Origin: Psococerastis gibbosa
Taxonomy: Eukaryota; Arthropoda; Insecta; Psocodea; Psocidae
Direction: 5' to 3'
DNA: 64,000 nt
NCBI GenBank assembly: GCA_963971405.1
Contig: OZ020489.1
Coordinates: 40,564,510-40,628,509, forward strand
A model generated the notes under the pieces. The model did no database searches and had not been told where the DNA came from. It saw nothing but the letters and a program-made list of their open reading frames with translations. Made by a program: the position numbers and the translations under genes. Below are positions 43,386 to 53,365 of this stretch, piece after piece (position 1 is the stretch's first letter; the number at the start of each line of letters is the position of its first letter).

Positions 43386-44373
43386 TTTCCTTTTTGCTTT
43401 CGAATTTATACGTACCAGAACCCAGAAAAGTGTTTTTTACGAAATGTCTGTCGGTCGCTCTGTCTGTCGGTATGTCTGTCTGTCTGTTCATCGATTTCCG
43501 GGCGAACTACTCGGTTGATTATGATGAAATTCGGCATGTAGGTTCACAAAATTCATACCTCCAGAATATTTATTTATTTATTAATTTATTTTTAAATTTG
43601 GGGGGGGTTTATACTCAAAAAACTCAAAAAAAACGTCTAAAAACATTATTTCTCAAAAATGACTCCAACGATTTCTTCCAAATTCACATATATTGTAGCT
43701 GTTATTAATGTTAATAAAATGCAGGGGGTCGATTCGATTCCGAGATTTCAACGGATTTACACGTTTTGAGGTCCCAAGAACCCAAAAAAGTGCTTTTTAC
43801 GAAATGTCTGTCTGTCTGTATGTCTGTATATGTCTGTCCGTTTGTTCATCGATTTCTCCATGGCTCCAACGATTTCTTTTAAATTCACATATCTCGTAGT
43901 CGTTATTAATGTTAACAAAATGCGGTGGGTCGCTTGCCCCTTGATAGTTTGCTTCTGGGGGTAAAAAAATAAAATAACTCAATTTTCATGAGAAATGATT
44001 AAAAAATAATTTTTCTGCGAAACCTTTCTATCGATGATTTCTACCATCAGGCATATTTTAGGTGTTAAATTGAGTAACGAAATCGGACAGGTTGCTTTCT
44101 CAAAAAACTTTTTTGTTTTGTGCAATTTTTTTTTTTTTTTTAATGTTAGAAAATTCACGCTCAAATGCATTGCGTGCCCTGCCATTATTGCTGTGTGGTA
44201 TTGTGTTGGTCTGACCTATCTAGAATTCACCTCACTTCCAGTGACATCAGGTGGACAACCCCGACCCCCCCCCCCCCCCCCCCGAGATATCGGAAATTTA
44301 ACCATAGGAAAATTATTTACCATGAAATTATTCATTTTCTCCATCTGCTAATTTCGATAAATTGGAAAGCATG
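43386..44373 (+). mobile_element. Family F, copy 5, with a duplicated left part
   Basis: Runs from 'ttgctttcgaatttatacgta' to 'gataaattggaaagca'. The left subterminal part ('gtcccaagaacccaaaaaagtg', 'tacgaaatgtctgtctgtctg', 'gttcatcgatttc') appears twice, at 43412-43500 and 43772-43860. The copy is therefore a partial internal duplication or two copies recombined. The downstream parts 'cgattttctaccatcaggc' and 'gccctgccattattgctgtg' are single. Confidence 0.75.
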
Positions 44374-44689
44374 CTCGAGTAAACTCGGACCGGTTCTTTT
44401 TTTGGTTTAAGCGCGGGTCCCTGTTATTTTTTAATACCGCAGTGGTAAGGTGTCACGTGACGGTGTTAAAATATGCGCGGGTAATTCAATTTAAAAAATT
44501 ATTAGAATAGAAAATGGTTGCATTGTTTAATAATTGAAGGACGTATACTAATAAGAATTTTTAATTAATGTGTCTAAGGGAGAAAATATTGAAAACTCAC
44601 AAAAAATTAATTTATCAATTTGAATTTTGAACGCATTTTCAACTCATTTGTTTAAGACAATTGAATAAGGTGGTACCTATTATAATAAT

Positions 44690-45098
44690 GCCAAATCGCC
44701 ATGATCGGGATGCTGGAACCCCAAAAAGAGTTTTTACGAAATGTCTGTCGCATGTCCGTCGATTTGCGAACAAAGTATATACTATATATACTTGATAGAT
44801 TTTTATTTAAATCGGCATTTACAAAATCCCTAAAATTACCAAAATCATATCTCGGTACAATTTTTTTTTTATATTTTGGGCTGACGTAATTTTGGGGGGG
44901 TTTTATCACCAAAAACGACTAATAATGTTTTTCCACAAAAATGGCTCCCAACTTTTCCCCTTAAATAATTCACATTTAATTCAGTCCTTATTAATGTAAA
45001 CTAAACCCAATATCTCGCATCCCCCTTGATAGTTTCTTCAGGGGAGAAAAAATTACATGGGCTCAATTTTGATTGAAAACATTTCTGTGGAACCTTTG
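44690..45098 (+). mobile_element. Family F, copy 6, diverged fragment
   Basis: Contains 'ggaaccccaaaaagagtttttacgaaatgtctg', 'atatctcggtac', 'tggctccca' and 'ttgatagtttcttcagggg' in family order, with many small deletions. Ends at the start of a repeat Q copy. Confidence 0.6.
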
Positions 45099-45535
45099 AA
45101 TGCCTCTTCTATCGATGATTGGCTATCACCATGGCAATCGTAGACACGTAGATACCGTACTTCGGACTCTGCACTACTGTGGCTCTTTCTAGACAAGCCT
45201 GCACTACCAGACTTGCTACCACACCCTCCAATTATGCCACTGCTTGGTCGGTGACTGCTTATTCACAGCTAGCCACGATATCTGGTGGCTTTTCGATATC
45301 CGCCACCTGTGACCCCGCTAGTAGCCTGCAACTCAGCAGCTTTTTACATGTCAAGTCCAATAACTAATAAGTAATGAGCATCAAAATGTAGAGAAACTTC
45401 TTCTTTTAGACTCTACAATCAATATTTAATGAGAAATTAGACTTTGTGCATTAAATAATTGCTTCTCAAGTCATGCTTGAAGACACATGTATAAAGGGGC
45501 TGTTCTGCTTCTGGGATACTTTAGTATAAGAGAGA
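45095..45535 (+). repeat. Dispersed repeat Q, head joined to back half
   Basis: The head 'gaatgcctcttctatcgatgattgg' is followed directly by 'ctagacaagcctgcactacc', 'cacaccctccaattatgcc', 'ctagtagcctgcaactcagc', 'catcaaaatgtagagaaact' and 'ggctgttctgcttctggg'. It lacks the middle section seen at 35815-36010. The 62-residue frame has no independent support. Confidence 0.7.
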
Positions 45536-45774
45536 ATATAATTACAAAGGCTATCGCAGCCTGAGTCAGGTTATTAAATTCAAGTAGAATCCGGGCTACA
45601 GGGCCAAGGGCTGTGGAAAGGGGAAGTATGCGCTTTCAGATCAACCACGTCGCGGATTCTACTGTTTCATTATGCAGGAGAGAGCTTTAAGAGCAAAGCA
45701 AACTACACAGGTCACATTGATTGTAGAGGCGGATCACTGGTCGCTAAAAAGCAAATTTGAATACCAGTCGGCCC
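45536..45774. other. Gene-free stretch
   Basis: No recognised element or gene. Unique-looking text. Confidence 0.3.
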
Positions 45775-46474
45775 CATTGGCGTAATTAGGGGGGTCTGGG
45801 AGGGCGTAGCCCCCCCCCCCAGGTACTTGTCAAGTCCCCCCCCCCCAGGATGTTCGAGATAACAAAAATAACAAAAACATTGATTAAAACAACTTAATAA
45901 ATAAACGGATAATTAAAGATACGAAAGGATAATAAAAAAAAATGTATCACTAGAATGCTACTATTGTAATGAATTATACAATTATTGCAATTTAATTACA
46001 TTTGGAAGGGGAGCCCAAAGGACAAGTCCCGTGCTGGGCCCCCCTTTTACAAAAGGTAGATTGAAATATAGAGTAAAATAAGTTTACAATCCATAATCTT
46101 TAAAACAATAAATTTAATGTAATGTTATGTAATGTAATGACTCAGAAAAAATCAAATAAATCAAACAAGATAATAATATATAAAACAAACAATAATAAAA
46201 TGCAAAACAAATAGCAATAATATGTAATATGAATACGGTAGGTTGTTGTCAAGTTGTGAAGGTATGTCATTACTGACATTATGTTGGCAATTTCGGAGTT
46301 TCTGTCTATTCTTTAATCAATGTCTATGTTTGAATCAGCACTGCAATCATGGATATTAATATATTTAAGAATTTGTGGTTTTACACCTCCACCCACCTCC
46401 CCGCTCCTGGATTTTGAACACATTAGGTCCTACTAACCCCCCCCCCCCCGGTATTTTGGCAATTTACGTCAATG
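45775..46474. mobile_element. Possible non-autonomous element with 'attggcgtaaatt' ends
   Basis: Left 'cattggcgtaattag' and right 'caatttacgtcaatg' are near complements. C and G runs lie at both ends (45809-45845 and 46437-46449), and the AT-rich middle carries a GC-rich 'gtgctgggcccccctttt' block near 46032. No 8-bp duplication is found (gtcggccc against gtgtacct), so the boundary call is tentative. Confidence 0.5.
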
Positions 46475-46512
46475 GTGTACCTACTATGACGATTACATCA
46501 AACCTTAACCTG

Positions 46513-46612
46513 GGATTAAAAAGGTAAACAAGATAATTTTATAATGGAAAGTGTTATTCAAAATGGTTTTGTTTATATTTTTAACCCCAGGAATAAGTTA
46601 ATACTAAACGAC
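46513..46612. mobile_element. Palindromic MITE family M2, copy f, decayed
   Basis: Only the inner part remains: 'ctgggattaaaaaggtaaacaagataa', 'ggaaagtgttattcaaaatgg' and 'ttaaccccaggaataagtta'. Outer ends are lost or unrecognisable. Confidence 0.6.
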
Positions 46613-47034
46613 ATGGTAGGCCCGCTGTTATATACTTCGAATCTCTAAGAACTCAAAAATATCCTAAAACCATGACAAAATGACTGGGTAGTATGTTGGA
46701 AACTTCTAGGCCAGAAAATAATTAACGTAGATATCGTAAGCAGTAATGTGTGCATATAGAGCATAGATAGAATAACACAATATTGTAAAATATAAACACT
46801 CATTATTATTTCTAATACACAACACCAAGTTATTTTAATAAGCATTACAAGTGCATCATTAAATGTTACAAACAGAACAAAAATCATAAAATACAGCATG
46901 AGCGGAAATGAAATAATCTGGGGTTCCACTTTTAATTTCCTGTTGGAGGCGGAAGTCAAATCTGCTTATTGCCCCACTTTGAGGTTACCGTCAGCAACAA
47001 TGCTAGGGTTAATTGACAATTGCAAGGGGAAAAA
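46613..47034. other. Gene-free stretch
   Basis: A 104-residue minus-strand frame (46645-46959) is hydrophobic and shows no motif I recognise. I do not call it a gene. Confidence 0.35.
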
Positions 47035-47547
47035 ACCTTACGGGAAAGCAACCTGTGGGGTCTTGTTACACAATTTAACACCTAAAACATACCTGAAGTT
47101 AGAAAGTATCGATAGAACGGTTCCGCTGAAAAATTGTTTTTTAGTGATTTGTCATGAAAAATGAGTATTTCTTTTTTTGCCCCAGAACTAAACGATCAAG
47201 TTTTTTTTTTTTTTACTTTCATAAGTAGTATAATGTATGGGAATTTTAAAGAAAATAATTAAAGCCGTTTTTAGATTTAAAAAAAAAGGTTAAGCCGGGC
47301 CAAGCCCATTAAAATTAATTTAGTGCAAAATTTAAAAAAAAAAAATAGCCCTGCTATATGATTTTTGTTAACCTACATGCCAAATGTCATCAAAATCTAC
47401 TTTAGTAGCTTGCACATTTCGACGAACAGATAGGAGTACCGAAAGACATTTCGTGGGACATTGTAACGTGTAAATCCACTGAAACCTCGAAATCGAAAAA
47501 TACGACCATCACAAAGCTTTTTTTATTAATTAGGAAATATGAAAGCA
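47035..47547 (-). mobile_element. Family F, copy 7, decayed
   Basis: Minus-orientation blocks: 'cgggaaagcaacctgtgggg', 'aacacctaaaacatacctg', 'tatcgatagaacgg', 'cgaacagataggagtacc', 'accatcacaaagctttt' and 'ggaaatatgaaagca'. The GTCT tract is reduced. Confidence 0.65.
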
Positions 47548-47913
47548 ATAAAAATTTAATGTCCATATTGGCATATGGTATCTAACAGAGTCTGTCACGG
47601 CATAATATCTTCTTTTACGATGCTTCGAAATTCTACTGCAGTTGTTAAAGCTTCTTATCAATCATGGAACCATAATTTCACCAGTTCTCATTCCTCCATT
47701 CGTTCCCATAAATAAAAACAAAAAGACGAAGTAAAAAAAGAAACGCCAGTGGGGAGAATACGATATTGGAGAAGTATCTTTGATTTTTGTGACAGTTTCT
47801 TGCATTTTGATTTTCCCCATTTCCATAGACATTGCATGTAAACAGTCGCCGCCAATATTTTATGCATTGCTTCGCCGTGGAATTGTAGAAGAAGTGGATT
47901 ACAGATTTTTCAG

Positions 47914-48575
47914 CAGTCCGCTGTCTTTTCAGTTCACCGTTATTTTATTTTCTGCTCTAGTTACAAACTGGGGAATTTTTTACATACAGTGCTTTTTATT
48001 ATTTCATGGATTGCTGTGGAATGTAGGACGGCATCCGGGATACGGGTTGGAGCTGAAGCTTCTTCTTCTTCTTCAACTACTAATTCTTCTTCGTGCCCTC
48101 CTTTTACTTCTTCTTCTTCTTCTTCATCTGCTTCTTCTTCTTCATCATCTTAACCAGCTTGTTCTATTTCTTCTACTTTCCCTTCTTATTCTACTTTTTG
48201 CTCATCCTCCGGCTATTCAGCCCTTGATGGCCTTTAGTCTGCTCAACAACAGTCCACTGACCTTTCAGTTCACCGTTATTTCACTTTCTGCTCTAGTTAC
48301 AATCTGGGGAATTTTTTACATACAGTGCTTTTTATTGATTCTTGGATTGCTGTGGAATGTAGGACGGCATCCGGGATACGGGTTGGAGCTGCAGCTTCTT
48401 CTTCTACTACTACTACTTCTTCTTCTTCTTCTTCTTCATCGTAACCAGCTTGTTCCATTTCTTCTACTTCCCCTTCTTATTCTACTTCTTCCTCCTCGTC
48501 TGAATATAATATAATATTCCTCGATGGGATTTTAGCCTGCTCGACAACACTCCTCCAGTCATCTCGCTTTTGAAT
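47914..48575 (-). repeat. 336-bp tandem duplication ending in LINE-tail/TTC repeat
   Basis: The block from 'cagtccgctgtcttttcagttcacc' to 'ggatacgggttggagctgaagc' (47914-48060) recurs at 48250-48396, a shift of 336 bp. Each is followed by a degenerate (TTC)n tract. At 48533-48570 the text is the complement of the LINE tail 'gatgactggaggagtgttgtcgagcagg'. The long leucine-rich frame across this segment (47780-48514) is generated by reading CTT repeats and is not gene-like. Confidence 0.75.
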
Positions 48576-48810
48576 GTATTAGTAGCATAGTATAGTATTT
48601 TATCACTTCATGGAGCCCACCCATCAGTAGTTTACTCTAATTCTCTGATTATCTAATAATGACGCACAATCGATGACAGCAGGCTATAGGTACACTGGTA
48701 CACATGTGTATTACATTTACACCTAGATGTCCAGGGTGAATCATTATTATGCAATTGATGATAATTGACAGCACAACAAGTATGGCATTTCTTTCTACAG
48801 CCTTTGGCAT

Positions 48811-49204
48811 AGGTGGGGATTCCACCGACCTGCTAGTGCTAAATACAAATACGGTGACGTGGTAACAGACATTCAAGACTTAGGCGGGTTTCCATCGACC
48901 TCGCATTGCAGAATGCATATGACATTGACGGAAATGTTTGTTTTACTCTATGCCATAGTTAAACTTGATCAATGATCATAGAGTAAAATCACAAACAAAC
49001 AAACTAAAATTAAAAAATGGCGTCATGGGATATGTTAAGTACAAACATTTTAATAGATTTCTATAAATAGAAAAATTCAAATTTTCGTCAATGTCATTTG
49101 CATTCTGCAATGCGAGGTCGGTGGAACGCAACCTATGTCTTGAATGTCTGTTACCACGTCACCGTATTTGTATTTAGCACTAGCAGGTCTGTGGAATCCC
49201 CGCC
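48811..49204. mobile_element. Nested Harbinger-like MITE, inner module inverted
   Basis: The outer arms 'ggtggggattccaccgacctgctagtgc' and its complement enclose an inner module. Its centre ('ccatagttaaacttgatcaatgatcatagag' then 'aaatggcgtcatggg') is in the opposite orientation to the 12168, 40986 and 61273 copies and the same as the solo copy at 6144. The right flank is TTA; the left flank reads ATA and is decayed. Confidence 0.8.
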
Positions 49205-49692
49205 TTATTCTAACCCGGGTTCGCCTCCTTTTTGTAAGCTGAGGTTTCTCATAGCTTGTCTCTGGTTCATTACACCTTCCCTTACTCCCTTAGCTGCTGT
49301 GGTAGCCCAAGTCAACCAAGTCCTGTTTTTAATTACGCACAATTGATGACAGCAGGCTATAGGTACACTGGTACACGTCTATTAACTTTGGACGTAGCTG
49401 TCCAGAGTGAATCATTATTATGCAATTTAGGACATTAATTGTCAGCATTGTCTGCATTGTTTCGTTTCACAGTTCAAAATTCTCTCAACCCAAAATGAAC
49501 AAAGCTCACTTTGAGTTTGGTGAAGGAATAAAAGAGCTAAACTGACAAAAACGGGTTCAGTGAATGTTGAAAACTTACACAGCACTGAGAGAAGTCCATC
49601 CCTGCAGGTAACAACGTGAAAAGGTTACGCCTGTTCGTGAACTTTAAGGTTAAAAAATGTTAAATAATAAATGACTTACTGAGTTTATAATG
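49205..49692. other. Gene-free stretch
   Basis: The phrase 'acgcacaattgatgacagcaggctataggtacactggtacac' (49335-49376) also occurs at 48662-48705, just before the MITE; both copies end in 'gagtgaatcattattatgcaatt'-like text. The nested MITE is therefore flanked by a direct repeat of about 90 bp. A related inverse form occurs at about 3070-3170. No gene is supported. Confidence 0.5.
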
Positions 49693-49852
49693 GTAGAAAG
49701 AATGAGACGCAACTGATCCACAATAAAATATATTAAACGTGACCGGTTTCGGTAAAATACCATCATCAGACATGTCTGATGATGGTATTTTACCGAAACC
49801 GGTCACGTTTAATATATTTTATTGTGGATCAGTTGCGTCTCATTCTTTCTAC
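49693..49852. repeat. Perfect 160-bp palindrome
   Basis: Each 80-base arm is the exact complement of the other, with no loop; the centre is gacatgtc at 49769-49776. The arms contain 'gatccacaataaaatatatt', 'gtgaccggtttcgg' and 'taccatcatcagac'. The right flank 'aagttccacgaagtcac' is shared with the hairpin at 32184-32342. Confidence 0.95.
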
Positions 49853-50381
49853 AATTATAAGTATGATGAAGTTCCACGAAGTCACTTTGGAGAATCTCAC
49901 TATGACTTACTGAGAAATGCAGTATAACTGTGAATAAGACAGATGATAGAGCATTAGATAAATGAGAATTTTCGGAGATTTTCTCGTTTGTTTTGTTATC
50001 AGTGACATTTTAAAATATTCACTATTACCGTCTTCCACATCTTCTACCTTTTCTTAAGTGAAAATCCTTATCTTTGGCGCGCAAGTTTCCGGGCCGGTCC
50101 CGGCCTTGTTAAGGGTAATGTTTCCATGTTTTTAAAAAACAACATGGCGTGTGAGCTAATTATTTAAATTCTCATTTCACTGTGGCTAAATTGTCAAAAT
50201 AGTTCTTTGAACATCTCCTGAAATAGTATAAACTTGAATACCACCATACAATAATAATCTCATTTTATTAACTAATTATATGTTAATTTATAAAATAAAA
50301 GTACAGAAAGGATCTTTGGGATAAGGAATATCGAGGCAACCGAAATTTAACCTTAGGAAAATTATTTTTACTATGAAAATA
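49853..50381. other. Gene-free stretch
   Basis: No supported gene. The last part ('gaggcaaccgaaatttaaccttaggaaaatta') is the outer end of family F, directly followed by the microsatellite. Confidence 0.4.
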
Positions 50382-50646
50382 TCTTCTTCTTCTTCTTCTT
50401 CTTCTTCTTCGTCTTCTTCTTCTTCTTCTTCTTCTTCTTCTTCTTCTTCTTCTTCTTCTTCTTCTTCTTCTTCTTCTTCTACTCCACCTCCTTCTCCTCC
50501 TCCTCCTCCTCCTCCTCCTCCTCCTCCTCCTCCTCCTCCTCCTCCTCCTCCTCCTCCTCCTCCTCCTCCTCCTCCTCCTCCTCCTCCTCCTCCTCCTCCT
50601 CCTCCTCCTCCTCCTCCTCCTCCTCCTCCTCCTCCTTCTCCTCCTC
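50382..50646. repeat. Compound microsatellite (TTC)n then (CCT)n
   Basis: About 33 TTC units with one interruption at 50410 are followed at about 50487 by about 53 CCT units with single changes at each end. Long poly-Ser, poly-Pro and poly-Arg frames on either strand come from the repeat. Confidence 0.97.
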
Positions 50647-50846
50647 CCCATTACAGGGGCCATGGACTTACAGTGGTAAGGGTGATTTTGTGTTAACATT
50701 AATTAGTTTCTGTTGAATATAGAGTGGCTAAAATTGCGAATACATATGATTGGATGAAAGCGACGGCTGTTTCTAAAATTAATAAAAGAATTTGGGTGAA
50801 AATAAGAATATTCAATATAATAATTGATAGTCTAGGGCCGGTATTA

Positions 50847-51015
50847 CCTCCTCCTCCTCTTCTTCTTCTTCTTCTTCTTCTTCTGCTTCTTCTCCTTCTC
50901 CTTCTTGGCCTGCTCGATAACACTCCTCTAGTCATCAAGGTTTAGTACTTCGCTCCACCATCAACGGAGTTCCAACTGGCGAAGGCCAGTTTCCAACTCA
51001 TCCTTCCAGAATTTT
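50847..51015 (-). pseudogene. LINE C-terminal tail with GAA-type end
   Basis: On the minus strand: 'ctggaaggatgagttggaaactgg', 'gttgatggtggagcg', then 'gagtgttatcgagcaggcc' and a (GAA)n/(GAG)n tail at 50847-50907. Same family as 16826-17425 and 51587-51829. Only about 110 bases of coding-derived sequence remain. Confidence 0.75.
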
Positions 51016-51586
51016 CGAGGACTATGAAATTATCAAATTACTTATCTCGGTACTTTGATCGGTAATTTGATAAATAGGAAAACATGTTCGAGTAACATCG
51101 GACCGGTTATTTAACATGTACGGTAGAAGGTTCATTCTTTTGAGTAACCTAAAAAGTCAGAACGGCTTAGACGAAGCTGCAGGTGAAATTTAGTGTCGTA
51201 TCGTGTTAAATTCGTGAGACTATAAAATTTTCACTTAGTGCCACGCAATTTTTTCATCTGCGCTTTAAAATTTTTATGGAGATAACTTTTCACAAGCACG
51301 TCAAAAGTAATTTGGTTGCCACGATGACGGGACACTTTAAATCTTTTTAACTCCTTTTCTGTCTGTTAATTAAACTCCATTGTAAAATATGTATAAAGCA
51401 ACGCTATGTCAAATATTAAATTATAACTTTATTTGACACCGTAATATTTTTAACTTTTCATCTGGCGTGGTAGGACTGGTAGGAGAAGGCTTACAATGTA
51501 TACCTAGAGTTCTATACTATAAGAGAGATGGGGCATTCGAGTGCGCCATATATTTTTTTTTAATCCAGGGGGCCACCTGTTACGTG

Positions 51587-51829
51587 TTTTTGAAAGACTG
51601 ATCGAAGGAGAGAAGGATGTACAAAGCAAGCATGACAGGAAGACGACTGACCGGACGTCCTCAAAAACGCTGAAAGGATGAGATGGAAACTGACCTTCGC
51701 GAGTTGGGAGTCCGTAGATGGTGGAGGGTTGTACAAAACTGAGATGACTGGACGAGTGTTGTCGAGCAGGCCAAAGCTCATCAAGGGCTGTAGAGTTAGA
51801 AAAAGAAAAAAGAAGAAGAAGAAGGCCGA
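51587..51829 (+). pseudogene. LINE C-terminal tail with GAA-type end
   Basis: Frames read 'MTGRRLTGRPQKR' then, with a lesion, 'DEMETDLRELGVRRWWRVVQN... DDWTSVVEQAKAHQGL' and a stop, followed by a run of 'gaaaaagaaaaaagaagaagaagaag' type. It is 5'-truncated. Its closest relative in the window is the third tandem unit at 17270-17425. Confidence 0.8.
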
Positions 51830-51936
51830 AGGAGACGTGACGGGGTGATGGCCCCAGAAATTAAAATATTATAATTTTGGCCGGAAGTGAGTGCCTCATT
51901 ACTCCTATGATTGTTGGTCAAAGGAGATGTGACACC

Positions 51937-52108
51937 AGCAGCCTGATCATGGCGATTATAATACCGGTATTTATTTAATCCCCTGGTATTAAAAATGTAA
52001 ACAAGATAATTTCATAATGAAAAGTGCTATTGAAAATTTGTTTGTTTACATTATAAATACCAGGGGATTAAATAAACACCGGTATTATAATCGCCGTGAT
52101 CCGGCTGT
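51937..52108. mobile_element. Palindromic MITE family M2, copy e
   Basis: Ends 'cagcagcctgatcatggcg' and 'cgccgtgatccggctg' are near complements. The inner arms 'ttataataccggtatttat' and its complement are intact, with the core 'gaaaagtgctattgaaaatt'. About 170 bp. Confidence 0.85.
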
Positions 52109-52212
52109 AGGTGGCCTCAGGACTCAAAAAATGTTTTAGGCGCTCACAAGGGTCCCATCCCTCTTATCGTATATAGAACATTAGAACTCTACACATGTAA
52201 CCACCATGTAAG

Positions 52213-52315
52213 CAGGGACGGATCCAGCCCATTTTAGGGGAGCAAAATAAATTAATTTACAATAGATTTAAATAAATTTGGGGGGCAGCTACCCCCCCCC
52301 CTTTATCCGTCCTTG
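52213..52315. mobile_element. hAT-type MITE, GGACGGAT family, copy 3 (7/8 duplication)
   Basis: The left end CAGGGACGGATCCAG and right end 'ctttatccgtccttg' are complements with two differences. Flanks catgtaag (52205-52212) and cgtgtaag (52316-52323) match in 7 of 8 bases, supporting hAT transposition for this MITE family. 103 bp only, shorter than copies 1 and 2. Confidence 0.8.
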
Positions 52316-52425
52316 CGTGTAAGCACTTAAAGTGAAACCTGACCTCTTTGAGAAGCCTCCTCCGACCTGCATGCGTCTCTTTCTTGTACTGTCCGTTGTC
52401 AGCCTTGCCTTCTCAGCAGTCTAGC

Positions 52426-52615
52426 CAAGGGCGGATTTTAGGGGGGGGGTCGGGGATTATAGACCCCCCCCCCCCAAAAAAAAAATTAAATGAAATTTCA
52501 CTAGATAATATGGGTTTACAGTGGGAATTAAAAATAATAATGTTTTTTAATGTTATAATCCACTGAATCAGCTCGCTGACCTCCCCCCCTAAATTGGAGG
52601 CAAAATCCGCCCTTG
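52426..52615. mobile_element. hAT-type MITE with perfect 8-bp duplication (agtctagc)
   Basis: Ends CAAGGGCGGATTTTA and 'aaaatccgcccttg' are complements over 14 bases. Flanks agtctagc lie at 52418-52425 and 52616-52623. 190 bp, with G and C runs near the left end. Non-coding. Confidence 0.9.
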
Positions 52616-52718
52616 AGTCTAGCAGCTCATTGTGGTCCTCCCCCATGTCATCCAGCCTGCTGAGCGTAAGCCTGCTGGCGGCTTTGGAATAAGACAGAAA
52701 GAAAGCAGTACTTATTGC

Positions 52719-52953
52719 TTTCCAATTTATACATAGCCTAGCTAGCCAACTCAAGAGGCTGGCAGAGGAAAGATCGGAGTGGAAGAGCCGGAGCAAAATG
52801 CTGCAAGCCAAACCATGAGGGTTGTTCACCAGAAGAAGACGTAGCCTAGTATAAGGAAAGCTTTGTGACAGTCGAAATTTTTTCGATTCCGATATTTCAA
52901 CGGATTTACACGTTTTAAGGTTCCAGGAATCCAAAAAAGTGGTTTTTACGAAA

Positions 52954-53004
<51 letters not shown>

Positions 53005-53365
53005 GCGTCGATTTCCGGGCAAACTACTCGGTCGATTTTGATGAAATTCGGCATGTAGGTTCACAAAAATCATACCTTGGGACCATTTTATTTATTTGGG
53101 GGGGGGGGTATAATATAGAGTTTTGTGCAAAAAAAGTTTTTGAGAAAATGATAGAAAATTTGCGCTCAAATGCATTGCGTGCCCTGCCATTATTGCTGTG
53201 TGGTAATATGTTGGTCTAACCTATCTAGAATTTACGTCACCTCCAGTGACGTCAGGTGGACCCCCCCCCCCCTCCCGAGATATCCGAAATTTAATCATAG
53301 GAAAATTATTGACGATGAAATTCATAATTTTCTCCCTCTACTAATTGATAAATTGGAAAGCATGT
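52719..53365 (+). mobile_element. Family F, copy 8, carrying a LINE-tail insertion
   Basis: Runs from TTGCTTTCCAATTTATAC to 'gataaattggaaagca' (ends near 53365). It contains a pure (GTCT)n tract at 52957-53001, 'cgggcaaactactcggtcg' and 'ccctgccattattgctgtgtgg'. The subterminal block is split at 'acatagcctag' by the insert at 52742-52838. The outer edge 'gagtaaactcggaccggttc' follows, as at 44375. Confidence 0.8.
52742..52838 (+). mobile_element. Short LINE 3' end inserted in family F
   Basis: The insert is bounded by acatagcctag (52731-52741) and acgtagcctag (52839-52849), an 11-bp duplication with one change. It reads 'RLAEERSEWKSRSKMLQAKP' then a stop, a C-terminal LINE pattern ('LAxDRxxWRxxxxAxxP'), and ends in 'agaagaag'. 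About 97 bp: an extreme 5' truncation. Confidence 0.8.

Noticed and set aside
47780-48514. 244-residue leucine-rich, membrane-like frame
   Set aside because: Most leucines come from CTT repeats, and the rest is a 336-bp non-coding duplication. No conserved motif or start context.
50283-50699. Long poly-Arg, poly-Ser and poly-Pro open frames
   Set aside because: They are translations of the TTC/CCT microsatellite on both strands, with no independent coding signal.
52413-53054. 213-residue minus-strand frame
   Set aside because: It runs across a MITE, a LINE fragment and family F, whose boundaries are defined by target duplications, so it cannot be one gene.
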